From Streptomyces sp. NBC_00442 (GTDB lineage: Bacteria; Actinomycetota; Actinomycetes; Streptomycetales; Streptomycetaceae): a DNA stretch of 64,000 nucleotides. The DNA is taken from assembly GCF_036014195.1 (NCBI RefSeq), contig NZ_CP107918.1, forward strand, positions 4,898,001 through 4,962,000. The letters are read 5' to 3'. The notes beneath the pieces were generated by a model. The model did not search any database. It was given only the letters and a program-made list of their open reading frames with translations, and was not told the DNA's origin. Of the stretch, positions 25,612 to 34,079 are shown piece after piece. Position numbers and translations under genes: made by a program. Numbering within the stretch: position 1 is the stretch's first letter; every line of letters starts with the position of its first letter.

Positions 25612-26098
25612 CCCTGGGGCTCCGCCCCAGACCCCGTTCGCGCGTTTTCCCACCCTCCCGCCCGTGCGGCTACTTGAGGGTGCGGCTCCCTGGGGCTCCG
25701 CCCCAGACCCCGTTCGCGCCTGAAGGGCGCTCGTCCTCAATCGCCGGACGGGCTGACTATGCCCATGCAGCCCGGCACCGAGTAGTTAAGGGGCGCGGGG
25801 AACTGCGCGAGACGCGGGCACGGTCCGCACACGAACGGGGGTTTTGGGGGCGCGGGGAGCTGCGCGAGAAGCGGGCACGGTCCGCACACGAAGGCGGGAT
25901 TGAGGGGCGCGGGGAACTGCGCGAGCAAGCCGGCACGGTCCGCACCCGAAAGCCGGCCGTTCAAGGGGCGCGGGGAACTGCGCGAGACGCGGGCACGGCC
26001 CGCACACGAAGGCGGGGTCAAGGGGCGCGGGGAACTGCGCGAGACGCGGGCACGGTCCGCACACGAAGGCGGGGTTGAGGGGCGCGGGCTTAACCTCC
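25612..26098. repeat. Intergenic GC-rich repeat array
   Basis: This 490-base gene-free stretch holds two classes of repeat. First, TGGGGCTCCGCCCCAGACC followed by CGTTCGCGC occurs twice (25614 and 25691 regions), a short hairpin element. Second, GGGGCGCGGGGAACTGCGCG followed by a (G)CGGGCACGGTCCGCAC tract occurs about six times from 25790 to 26090 with spacers that vary slightly. Both classes reappear near 61.5 kb, and the first class reappears inverted near 53.6 kb. Short open frames across the array encode only the repeat and are not considered genes. Confidence 0.9.
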
Positions 26099-26228
26099 CC
26101 CCATCGGATCCTTAAGGCGGGCCTAAGATCCCCAAGCCCCGCCCAGTACTGGGCATTTGTCCGGATCCCCCGGGCTAGCGTGCTGCCCGCACCCCGGAAT
26201 TCCCCCGCAACGCAGAGGCAGGCACGGC

Positions 26229-27737
26229 ATGGCCACCAGCACGCATCGCCGCACGACGAGCGGCAAGACCAAGGTGATCGGCGGTCTCGTCGCCGCGGCG
26301 GTCGTCGGCGGCGGAGCCCTCGCGCTCACCGGCACAGCCCAGGCCGCCTCCGTCGGCGCGGCGTACACCAAGACCAGCAGCTGGACCGGTGGTTACACCG
26401 GGCAGTACGTCATCACCAACGACACCGCCAAGCCCCTCACCGACTGGACCCTGGAGTTCGACCTGCCGGCCGGCACCACGCTCTCCTCCCTCTGGAACGG
26501 CGACCAGACCGTCAAGGGCCGGCACGTCACCGTGAAGCCCCCGAGCTGGAACAAGGGCGGGCTCGCCGCGGGCAAGTCGGTGACCATCGGCTTCGTCACC
26601 GCCGCCGCCGGTACCGCCGGCGACCCGACCGGCTGTCTCATAGACCAGGAGAAGTGTTCCGTCGACTCCGGCGCCACCCCGCAGCCCAGCGGACGCCCCA
26701 CCGAGCGGCCCACCTCCCAGCCCTCCCAGCCGGCGAGCACCAAGCCCAGCTCCAAGCCGACCACCAAGCCGACCGCCACCCCGTCCAGGACGGCCACCGC
26801 GACGCCCACTCCGAGCAAGCCGTCGGGCAGCGGCACCGCGGGCGGCGGCGCCGGGTTCTCGCCGTACGTCGACACCTCGCTCTACCCGACGTACGACCTG
26901 GCCGGCACCGCCGACAAGACCGGCGTCAAGCAGTTCACCCTCGCCTTCGTCACCTCCGGCGGCGGCTGCGCCCCGCTGTGGGGCGGAGTCACCGACCTGC
27001 CGGGCGACAAGGTCGCCTCGCAGATCGGCGCGCTGCGCGCCAAGGGCGGCGACGTCCGGGTCTCCTTCGGCGGCGCCTCCGGCTCCGAACTCGGCCTGGT
27101 CTGCAAGAGCGCCGACGACCTGGCCGCCGCGTACGGCAAGGTCGTCGACGCCTACAAGCTCACCAAGGTCGACTTCGACATCGAGGGTGCCGCGCTGCCC
27201 GACACCGCCGCCAACACCCGCCGTGCGCAGGCCATCGCCAAGCTCCAGCAGTCCCACCCCGGGCTCGACGTCTCGTTCACGCTGCCCGTGATGCCCGAGG
27301 GGCTCACCCAGCCCGGCGTCGACCTCGTCGCCGACGCCAAGAAGAACGGCGTCAAGGTCTCCGCCGTCAACATCATGGCGATGGACTACGGGCCCTCCTA
27401 CAGCGGTGACATGGGCGACTACGCGATCCAGGCCGCCACGGCGACCCAGGCCCAGATCAAGGGAGTTCTGGGTCTGACGGACTCCGCCGCATGGAAGGCC
27501 GTAGCGGTCACGCCGATGATCGGCGTCAATGACGTCAACGTCGAGAAGTTCACCGTCGCGGACGCCACCAAGCTCGTCGGCTTCGCCCAGTCCAAGGGCC
27601 TGGCCTGGCTCGCCATGTGGTCCGCCGCCCGTGACCAGCAGTGCTCCGGCGGCGCCAAGAACTCCGCCGACCCCACCTGCTCCTCGATCGCCCAGGAGCC
27701 GCTCGCCTTCACCAAGGCCTTCGGCGCCTACAAGTAG
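26229..27737 (+). CDS. Secreted chitinase with N-terminal CBM2 and GH18 domain
   Basis: Extracellular protein of 502 residues. After a signal peptide (about residues 1-38, ending GTAQAA) comes a CBM2-type beta-sandwich (about 40-135: SWTGGYTGQYVITNDTAKPL, LTDWTLEFDLPAGTTLSSLW, WNKGGLAAGKSVTIGF). A Pro/Ser/Thr/Lys linker of about 65 residues follows, then a compact GH18 barrel (about 215-500). The catalytic motif is KVDFDIEGAALPD (DxDxE), with SFGGASGSELG and IMAMDYGPSYSG as the SxGG and MxxDY elements. This short GH18 type is common among Streptomyces chitinases and differs from the one at 6.8 kb. No DasR-like site is seen upstream. The stop is in a short tandem duplication. Confidence 0.92.
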   Translation: MATSTHRRTTSGKTKVIGGLVAAAVVGGGALALTGTAQAASVGAAYTKTSSWTGGYTGQYVITNDTAKPLTDWTLEFDLPAGTTLSSLWNGDQTVKGRHVTVKPPSWNKGGLAAGKSVTIGFVTAAAGTAGDPTGCLIDQEKCSVDSGATPQPSGRPTERPTSQPSQPASTKPSSKPTTKPTATPSRTATATPTPSKPSGSGTAGGGAGFSPYVDTSLYPTYDLAGTADKTGVKQFTLAFVTSGGGCAPLWGGVTDLPGDKVASQIGALRAKGGDVRVSFGGASGSELGLVCKSADDLAAAYGKVVDAYKLTKVDFDIEGAALPDTAANTRRAQAIAKLQQSHPGLDVSFTLPVMPEGLTQPGVDLVADAKKNGVKVSAVNIMAMDYGPSYSGDMGDYAIQAATATQAQIKGVLGLTDSAAWKAVAVTPMIGVNDVNVEKFTVADATKLVGFAQSKGLAWLAMWSAARDQQCSGGAKNSADPTCSSIAQEPLAFTKAFGAYK

Positions 27738-28044
27738 TCCCAGAAGAAGTAGTCCCAGAAGAAAGGGACTTGACCTCACTGGACCAGCGTCCCGGCCGGT
27801 ACGCACCTTCCCCCACGTCGGCCGGGGCGCCGCAGTGCGTCCACGCCCGGGTCAGCAGGGCCAGCACGACGACCGCCGCCGTCACCGCGGCCACCACACC
27901 CCACCCGACCGTCCCGAACGCAGCGAGCGCGCACAGCAGCGGCACCACGATCAGCAGGTACGGCAGGAGCGAGTACCGGTTCATCCTCGGCCCGTTCATC
28001 CTCGGCCCGTTCGTCCTCGGCCCGTTCTTCTTCGTCCCGTTCAT
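27709..28044 (-). CDS. Tiny membrane protein coupled to the MerR gene
   Basis: Predicted inner-membrane protein of 111 residues. It starts with a hydrophilic repeat (MNGTKKNGPRTNGPRMNGPR) built from a 15-bp DNA repeat, followed by two closely spaced hydrophobic helices (YSLLPYLLIVVPLLCALAAF, then VGWGVVAAVTAAVVVLALL). Its ATG overlaps the MerR stop codon as ATGA, so translation is coupled. The 3' end converges on and overlaps the chitinase 3' end by 29 bases, and the last 30 residues look unconstrained. Family not recognised; a role as a membrane partner of the regulator is inferred only from coupling. Confidence 0.6.
   Translation of the reverse strand: MNGTKKNGPRTNGPRMNGPRMNRYSLLPYLLIVVPLLCALAAFGTVGWGVVAAVTAAVVVLALLTRAWTHCGAPADVGEGAYRPGRWSSEVKSLSSGTTSSGTTCRRRRPW
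27732..27761 (+). repeat. 15-bp tandem duplication containing the stop codon
   Basis: The unit AAGTAGTCCCAGAAG occurs twice in perfect tandem. The TAG stop of the chitinase is in copy one, and an in-frame second TAG is created by copy two. Confidence 0.85.
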
Positions 28045-28781
28045 CGTGCCGCCTCCAGGTACTCCATCAGCCCGTCCCACTGCCCCGGCCTCGCCGACGC
28101 GTCCCCGGACAGCGCCGCCGGATCCTCGCGCCACGCGGCCCGCACGCCCGCCGAGAGCGTCCGGTCACCTCCGCCGAACAGCGCGCTCAACTCGTCCATC
28201 CGGGCCACAAGACCGCGTACGCGCGGATCGGTCGGCTCGGTGCCGGCCACCCTCAACTCCTCGGCCCGTCGGTACAGTTCGGGCCACTCGACCTCCAGGA
28301 GGTAGTGGGCGGCCGGGCCTGCCGCCGCGCCGTGCCGGCCGAGCGCCCGCATCTGCTCGTCGTCGAGGTGGCGGCGGACCGCCCCTTCCGCGGCGCCGGT
28401 CGCGCGCAGCGCGTCGAGGACCGCCGAGGTTGTCGGGGGCCGGCCGTCCGCCAGCTCCTCCTCGATGTCCGTGAGCCGGTCCCGCAGGGCGGTCAGCGCG
28501 GCGAGGTGCGCCTCGACGCTCTCGCGGTGGTCGCGCAGAACGCGCGCCGGATCGACCCCGGAGTCCAGACAGACGGCGATGGTGTCGAGCCCGAGGCCCA
28601 GGCCGCGCAGGGCGAGCACCTGGTAGAGGCGCCCGACGTCGGACTCCGTGTACGCGCGGTGGCCGCCCGCGGTGCGGCGGGACGGCGAGAGCAGGCCGAT
28701 GGTGTCCCAGTGGTGCAGGGTGCGGACGGTGAGCCCACTGGCCTCCGCCAGGGGGCCCACCTTCCAGGTGGATTCACTCAT
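28041..28781 (-). CDS. MerR-family regulator with TipAS-like effector domain
   Basis: Transcriptional regulator of 246 residues. The N-terminal MerR winged helix is VGPLAEASGLTVRTLHHWD and GLLSPSRRTAGGHRAYTESD, followed by the dimerisation coiled coil (DHRESVEAHLAALTALRDRL). The C-terminal 110 residues resemble the TipAS/antibiotic-binding fold (RRHLDDEQMRALGRHGAAAG, YLLEVEWPELYRRAEELRVA, VRGLVARMDELSALFGGGD). In TipA such a domain binds peptide antibiotics. The ATG at 28781 is preferred over two upstream ATGs because homology begins at once. It is followed by the overlapping small membrane protein gene and preceded at 63 bases by the aspartate decarboxylase gene. Confidence 0.85.
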   Translation of the reverse strand: MSESTWKVGPLAEASGLTVRTLHHWDTIGLLSPSRRTAGGHRAYTESDVGRLYQVLALRGLGLGLDTIAVCLDSGVDPARVLRDHRESVEAHLAALTALRDRLTDIEEELADGRPPTTSAVLDALRATGAAEGAVRRHLDDEQMRALGRHGAAAGPAAHYLLEVEWPELYRRAEELRVAGTEPTDPRVRGLVARMDELSALFGGGDRTLSAGVRAAWREDPAALSGDASARPGQWDGLMEYLEAAR

Positions 28782-28844
28782 GCCGTCACTGTGCATCCTC
28801 ACGCCACGTGAGGTTCAAGCCCCGCGGCCCGCTCGCCGGACGCG

Positions 28845-30494
28845 TCACGCGCGCGACGTCCGCCACTCCTCCGCGTAGTCGTTGAAGATCGCCCGCAGGT
28901 GGTGGCCGATCTTCAAGTAGTCCAGGTCGTCGAGGTTGGCGAGCGAGACCCGTACCGACCACTGAGGTCCCTCGAAGCCGCCGCCGTTGAGCAGCACCAC
29001 GCTGGTCTGCTCGGCCAGCCGGAACAGCGGGTCGACGGGCTCGTAGGTCTTCTCCAGGAAGGCCGCGAAGTCCTTGCCGTGGACGCGTTCGGCCTCGGCG
29101 AGCAGATCGAGCTCGATGTAGTAGCACGCCCGCTTCGGATCGTTCGCGATCTTCATCTGGGCGCCCTCCAGGAGGAGGTCGAGCCGCTGGTTGACGATCG
29201 CGCGGATGCGGTGCTTGTACGCCTGGCCCTCCTCCAGGAGGTCGAAGAGCGAGAACAGGCTCATCATCACCTGCTGCGGCAGCGAGAGGCCCGCGGTGTG
29301 GTTGAGGGCGACCTGGCGCGAGTCGGCGACCAGACGGTCGATGAACCGGATCTTGGACGGTTCCAGGGTCAGCGTCCCGTACCGCTTGTCCAGGCGCTCC
29401 TTCTCGGACCGCGGCAGCGCGGCGATCAGCTCGTCGATCACGTTGTCGTCGTGCAGCCCGATCACACCGAGCCGGTGGCCGGTGCAGCCGTAGTGCTTGG
29501 AGTACGAGTAGACGAGCAGGGTGTTGCGCGGCACCTCGGCGGCGATGGAGCGGAAGCCCTCCACGAAGGTGCCGTACACGTCGTCGGTGACGATGAGGAG
29601 GTTCGGGTTCGGCCCGGCCACGATCTCCTTGATCTGCTGGGTGACCCGGTCGCTCAGCGCCAGCGAGGGCGGGTTGGACGGGTTGACCAGGCACACCAGT
29701 TTCACGCTCGGGTCGGCGAGCTTGGCGACCTCCTCGGGGGGATAGCGCCACTCGCGCACCCCGCTCTCGGCGAACAGGCTCGCCTCGACGCGCACCACGT
29801 CGAACTCGTAGGTGTCGAGCTCGGGGATCTCGATGTACGGCGTGAACACCGGCACCATCAGGGCGATCCGGTCGCCCTTCTTCAGGATCCCGTTCTTCAT
29901 CAGGGAGTCGAAGATGTAGCACATGGCCGCCGTGCCGCCCTCGGTCGCGAACAGCGACAGGGTGTCCTGCGGAGGCCGCTTGTCGAACATCTCGTCGGCG
30001 AGGTAGCCGCGCACGATCTTCTCGGCGTGCACCAGCATCCGGTCCGGCACCGGGTAGTTGTCGCCGATCGAGCTGTCGGTGAGCTCGTGCACGAACTCGT
30101 CCCGGTCGAAGCCGAACCGCTCGACGGCGTACGCGATGCACTTCTCCAGGAGCTCGATGCCGGGCAGGTCCGGGTGCTGGCGCACGTACGCGTCGAAGCG
30201 GCCGGCCGCGCCCTGCTTCTCGGGCATGCCGCCGAGGTTGTCGGCGGTCCACACCCGGCGGGACTCCGACAGGGCGAAGTAGCCGAGCGCGTAGAAGGCT
30301 TCGCGGGGGCCGGTGGCCACCCAGTTCGGGTTGCCGCGGCCCGCGTTCAGCATCTGCCGCGCGGACTTCTCCTTCTGGCCCGGCTCGTCCGCCTGTACCG
30401 CCTGGGCGATCTGGATGAACTTGTCCTTCAGCTCGAACGGCGAGAGCTGGGCGAAGGACTGGATTTCCTCACGGGTGAAGGTGGTCTTGGGCAC
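28845..30494 (-). CDS. aspD: Bifunctional aspartate transaminase / aspartate 4-decarboxylase
   Basis: Cytoplasmic PLP enzyme of 549 residues converting L-aspartate to L-alanine plus CO2, with a side transaminase activity. The length and N-terminal extension (FTREEIQSFAQLSPFELKDK, then GRGNPNWVATGPREAFY) match aspartate 4-decarboxylase (AspD/Asd) and not ordinary aminotransferases of about 400 residues. The PLP lysine is Lys333 in YSYSKHYGCTGHRLGV, with VCLVNPSNPPSLALSD and VTDDVYGTFVEGF earlier. It lies 50 bases downstream of two AspT-family antiporter genes, which reproduces the aspartate-alanine exchange module known from lactic acid bacteria. The net cycle consumes a cytoplasmic proton and can create proton-motive force. 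Confidence 0.9.
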   Translation of the reverse strand: MPKTTFTREEIQSFAQLSPFELKDKFIQIAQAVQADEPGQKEKSARQMLNAGRGNPNWVATGPREAFYALGYFALSESRRVWTADNLGGMPEKQGAAGRFDAYVRQHPDLPGIELLEKCIAYAVERFGFDRDEFVHELTDSSIGDNYPVPDRMLVHAEKIVRGYLADEMFDKRPPQDTLSLFATEGGTAAMCYIFDSLMKNGILKKGDRIALMVPVFTPYIEIPELDTYEFDVVRVEASLFAESGVREWRYPPEEVAKLADPSVKLVCLVNPSNPPSLALSDRVTQQIKEIVAGPNPNLLIVTDDVYGTFVEGFRSIAAEVPRNTLLVYSYSKHYGCTGHRLGVIGLHDDNVIDELIAALPRSEKERLDKRYGTLTLEPSKIRFIDRLVADSRQVALNHTAGLSLPQQVMMSLFSLFDLLEEGQAYKHRIRAIVNQRLDLLLEGAQMKIANDPKRACYYIELDLLAEAERVHGKDFAAFLEKTYEPVDPLFRLAEQTSVVLLNGGGFEGPQWSVRVSLANLDDLDYLKIGHHLRAIFNDYAEEWRTSRA

Positions 30495-30544
30495 GGGACT
30501 TCCTTACGTACGTCAGCGGTTGAGGCGTCGGACAGTGAGGCGCG

Positions 30545-32248
30545 TCAGTGGTTGAGGATGATGATCACGGCGCCCCAGATGGTGAGCAGGACGTTGCTCA
30601 TCGCGTAGGGGATGGTGTAGCCGAGCGTCGGGATCTGGGATCTGGACGCCTCGTTGACCGCGCCGAACGCGGCCGTCGTGGTCTCGCCGCCCGCGAGGAC
30701 GCCCATCAGGACCGGGAAGCGGATCTTCTGGATGTAGTGGCCCACCAGGAAGCCGACGAGCAGCGGCACGACGGTGACCACCACGCCCCACAGGAGCAGG
30801 CTCCAGCCCGCCGTGGACAGGCCGCTGGTGAAGCCGGGCCCGGCGTTGATGCCGACCACCGCGATGAACAGGCACAGCCCGAGGGTGTCCATGAACCACT
30901 GGGCGCCGGGCGGCACGTTGCCGTACGTCGGATACTTGGAGCGGATCCAGCCGAAGACGAGACCCATGATCAGCGCGCCCCCGGAGGTGGAGAGCGAGAT
31001 CGGGACGCCGCCCGCCTTCAGGGCGGGGATGCCGATCAGCGCGCCGAGGAAGATGCCCAGGCACACCCACACCATGTCGGTGGCGAAGCTGGTCGGCACC
31101 GGCTTGCCGATCGCCTTGCCCGCCGGGCCCACCAGGCGCTTGGGCCCCGTCAGGATGAGGGTGTCGCCGCGCTCGATCGGGGTGGAGAGCCGGTAGGGGA
31201 ACTCGGTGCCCGAGCGGTACAGCTTGTCCACGTACACCCCGACCATGAACGGCTCCTGCCGCAACTCGCCGATGGTCTTGCCCAGTTGGCTCTTCTCGGA
31301 GGCGACCACGTGCAGCGTCTCGGTCTGGTAGCCGAGCAGCTCCACGTCGTCGGCCTCGCCGCCGACGCGGGTGCGGGCGTCGTAGGTGACGAGGTCGCCG
31401 CGGATCGCGCTGATCGCGACGGTGTCACCCAGGTGCAGGACCGTCTGCTGGTCGTGGTCGAGGACCGTGCCGTCGCGCCGCACCCCGGTGATGTAGACGC
31501 GGCGGCCCAGCTGTTTCTGCTGCTGCTCGAAGTCGTCGATGGTGCGGCCCACGAGGTCGGGGCGCTCCACCTTGTAGGCGCGCAGCACCACCTCGTAGTA
31601 GCCGGCGCCCAGGTCGGGGTCGTTGCCGGGCGCGTCCAGCTCCTTGGCGAGCTTGGCGCTCTCCTCGGCGAGGTTCTTGCGGTAGAGCCGGGGCAGCACC
31701 GAGGCCAGGAGCAGGGCCGCGCACACGGTGCCGAGCGGATAGCAGACCGCGTAGCCGATGGCGACGAGGTTCTCCTCGCTCTTGACCTGGGCGGGGCTCA
31801 GACCCGGCAGGTTGCCGATGGCGTCCTGGGCGACACCGATCACGGCGGACTGGGTGAGCCCGCCGCCGAGCAGCCCGGCCGAGAGCCCGGGGCCGTAGCC
31901 GAGCATCGAGGCGAGGCCCCAGGACACCAGCAGGCCGGTGACGCAGACGATCAGCGCGTTGGCGACCTGCGGCAGGCCGTCCTTCTTCAGGCCGCGGAAG
32001 AACTGCGGGCCGACCCGGTAGCCGAGCGCGAACAGGAACATCGTGAAGAAGAGGTTCTTCACGGTCGCGTCGATCGGCACCTTGAACTGGGCCCCGAGGA
32101 ACAGGCCCACGATCAGACAGCCGGTGACCGCGCCGAGCCCGATCGCCTTGTAGCGGACCTTCCCGAGCAGGAAGCCGAGCGCGATGGTGACGAACACCAG
32201 GAGCTCGGGGTGCGGATGGAAGATGTTCCGGTTGATGAAATCGATCAT
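30545..32248 (-). CDS. aspT: AspT/YidE/YbjL-family antiporter, second copy
   Basis: Integral membrane antiporter of 567 residues. It has two halves of about five helices, each with the AspT/YbjL duplication domain, separated by a cytoplasmic region carrying two RCK C-terminal (TrkA_C) domains (about residues 205-375, KVERPDLVGRTIDDFEQQQK and LGDTVAISAIRGDLVTYDAR). Duplicated motifs include GYGPGLSAGLLGGGLTQSAV in the first half and LCLFIAVVGINAGPGF in the second. The ATG at 32248 follows the upstream stop by two bases. With AspD downstream, electrogenic aspartate-in/alanine-out exchange is the natural inference; the division of labour between the two copies is unknown. Confidence 0.85.
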   Translation of the reverse strand: MIDFINRNIFHPHPELLVFVTIALGFLLGKVRYKAIGLGAVTGCLIVGLFLGAQFKVPIDATVKNLFFTMFLFALGYRVGPQFFRGLKKDGLPQVANALIVCVTGLLVSWGLASMLGYGPGLSAGLLGGGLTQSAVIGVAQDAIGNLPGLSPAQVKSEENLVAIGYAVCYPLGTVCAALLLASVLPRLYRKNLAEESAKLAKELDAPGNDPDLGAGYYEVVLRAYKVERPDLVGRTIDDFEQQQKQLGRRVYITGVRRDGTVLDHDQQTVLHLGDTVAISAIRGDLVTYDARTRVGGEADDVELLGYQTETLHVVASEKSQLGKTIGELRQEPFMVGVYVDKLYRSGTEFPYRLSTPIERGDTLILTGPKRLVGPAGKAIGKPVPTSFATDMVWVCLGIFLGALIGIPALKAGGVPISLSTSGGALIMGLVFGWIRSKYPTYGNVPPGAQWFMDTLGLCLFIAVVGINAGPGFTSGLSTAGWSLLLWGVVVTVVPLLVGFLVGHYIQKIRFPVLMGVLAGGETTTAAFGAVNEASRSQIPTLGYTIPYAMSNVLLTIWGAVIIILNH

Positions 32249-32250
32249 GT

Positions 32251-33936
32251 TCAGGCTCCGAGTACGCCGACGAGGACCGGGCCGGTCAGGGGGAGCAGGA
32301 AGTTGGAGAGCGTGTACGTGATCGTGTAACCGAGCATCGGTACGGAGCTCTGGGCGACCTGGGTGATGGAGGTGATGGCGGGGGTCGAGCACTGCTGGCC
32401 CGCGATCGCGCCGATGAGCAGCGGTTTCTCGATCTTCAGCAGGGCGCGTCCGACGACGAGCGACAGAGTGGCCGGGATCAGCACCATCGCGATCCCGGCG
32501 AAGGGGAGCAGCGCCCCGTACTGCTTGAGCAGCGGCCAGGCCTGCGGCCCCGACACGAGGCCGGTGCAGGCGATGAAGACCGCCAGGCCCATGTCCTTGA
32601 GGGTGGTCGCGGCCTGCGGAGGGAACGCGCCGAAGGTCTGCTTGCGCGAGCGGAACCAGCCGAAGACGAGCCCGGAGATCAGACAGCCGCCACCGGTGCC
32701 GAGCGACAGCGGGATGTCACCGGCCCGGACCACCACCTGCCCGAGCAGCGAGCCGCAGACGATGCCGAAGCCCAGATAGATGAAGTCGGTGGCGTCGTTC
32801 TTGACCACCGCGCCGATCTTCGCGACCAGCTTGGTGAGACCGGACCTGGCGCCGACCAGGGTGAGGACGTCGCCGCGCCGCAGCACGGTGTCCGGGGTGG
32901 CGGGCAGGTGCTGGTCGTTGCGGATCACATCGGTGACGTACACGCCCTGCTTGATGAACTCCGGGTGGTCGTGCTGGAGTTGATCGAGGCTCCTGCCGTC
33001 GGCGGACTTCTCGGTCATCGCGACCTGTGTGGTGGCCAGTGGCGAGTCGAGGCCCGGGATGCCGGGTGTCTCGGGGCCGATCTCGCGGCCCGCCTCGATG
33101 GTGTTGGCCCGCCGCCCGACGACCAGGACGAGATCGGACAGGGTCAGCTCGACGTGCGGTTCGGGGGCGATGGCGCGGCTGCCGCGGCGCAGCGCCTCGA
33201 TGGTGATCCGCCCGCCGAGCGAGGACTCCAGGTCGCCGATGGTGCGGCCGTCGGCAAGCGTCACCAGATAGGTGCGGCCCACCAGGCCCGGCAGCGCCTC
33301 GCGCTCGTCGGCCTCCAGGCCGTGCTCGCCCCCGCCGCCGCGCATCTTCTCCCACAGCTGCCGCGAGGCGTCGCGCAGGTTGATGCGCAGCATCATCGGC
33401 ATGATCTGGCTGGTGTAGATGACGATGGTGATGAGGCCGAAGAGGTAGCAGACCGTGTACGCGGTGGCGACGTGGCCCTGGTAGTCGCTGACCTGGGCCG
33501 GGGTGAGGCCGCTCAGCTTGCCGATGGCCTCGGTGGCGGTGCCGACGACCGCGGACTCGGTGGCGGCGCCGGCCAGGATGCCGGACGCGGTGCCGACGTC
33601 GAGCCCGAAGGCCTTCGCCAGGCCGTACGCGATGCCGAGCACGCAGACCAGCTCGATCAGGCACAGCGTGAAGAAGCGCAGGCTGCCGCGGTTGAGGTTG
33701 GCGAAGAACTGCGGGCCCGCGAGATAGCCGAGCGAGAAGATGAACAGGGCGAAGAAGACCGTCTTGACGTCGCCCGAGACCTGCACCTTGGCCCACGCGC
33801 CCATCAGGAGCGACACGATCAGGGTGCCGCAGATCCCGCCGAGCGTGATGGGCCCGGCGCGCAGCTTGCCGACGAGGTAGCCGAGCGCGAGGCAGAGGAA
33901 GAGGGCGAGCTCCGGGTGATCCTTGAGGATGCCCAT
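32251..33936 (-). CDS. AspT/YidE/YbjL-family antiporter, first copy
   Basis: Integral membrane antiporter of 561 residues, paralogous to the next gene and with the same two-half plus central TrkA_C layout. It starts MGILKDHPELALFLCLALGY. The central cytoplasmic region includes LPGLVGRTYLVTLADGRTIG and RRGDVLTLVGARSGLTKLV. The duplicated signature is ASGILAGAATESAVVGTATE in the first half and AVFIACTGLVSGPQAWPLL in the second. Two AspT-like proteins beside one decarboxylase is unusual; they may form a hetero-oligomer or prefer different amino/dicarboxylic acids. It is 143 bases downstream of bglC on the same strand and probably has its own promoter in that gap. Confidence 0.82.
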   Translation of the reverse strand: MGILKDHPELALFLCLALGYLVGKLRAGPITLGGICGTLIVSLLMGAWAKVQVSGDVKTVFFALFIFSLGYLAGPQFFANLNRGSLRFFTLCLIELVCVLGIAYGLAKAFGLDVGTASGILAGAATESAVVGTATEAIGKLSGLTPAQVSDYQGHVATAYTVCYLFGLITIVIYTSQIMPMMLRINLRDASRQLWEKMRGGGGEHGLEADEREALPGLVGRTYLVTLADGRTIGDLESSLGGRITIEALRRGSRAIAPEPHVELTLSDLVLVVGRRANTIEAGREIGPETPGIPGLDSPLATTQVAMTEKSADGRSLDQLQHDHPEFIKQGVYVTDVIRNDQHLPATPDTVLRRGDVLTLVGARSGLTKLVAKIGAVVKNDATDFIYLGFGIVCGSLLGQVVVRAGDIPLSLGTGGGCLISGLVFGWFRSRKQTFGAFPPQAATTLKDMGLAVFIACTGLVSGPQAWPLLKQYGALLPFAGIAMVLIPATLSLVVGRALLKIEKPLLIGAIAGQQCSTPAITSITQVAQSSVPMLGYTITYTLSNFLLPLTGPVLVGVLGA

Positions 33937-34079
33937 CGCGGCTCAGCCGAGCCGGGGTGCGACGTTTATGGACAAAAGGCGCATAGAGGCGAAATTAACA
34001 GCGGTCGGGGGCGGCGGCACCCCGGTCCGTCACCCCCGCCACCATCCGCGCACCGCCCCCGCGCCGCCCCGCCGTGGTG

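Noticed and set aside
25780..26098. Several overlapping short open frames with repeated RGELRETRARSAHEG-like peptides
   Set aside because: They translate an intergenic DNA repeat in several frames and both strands, have no ribosome sites, and recur at other repeat loci; they are not genes.
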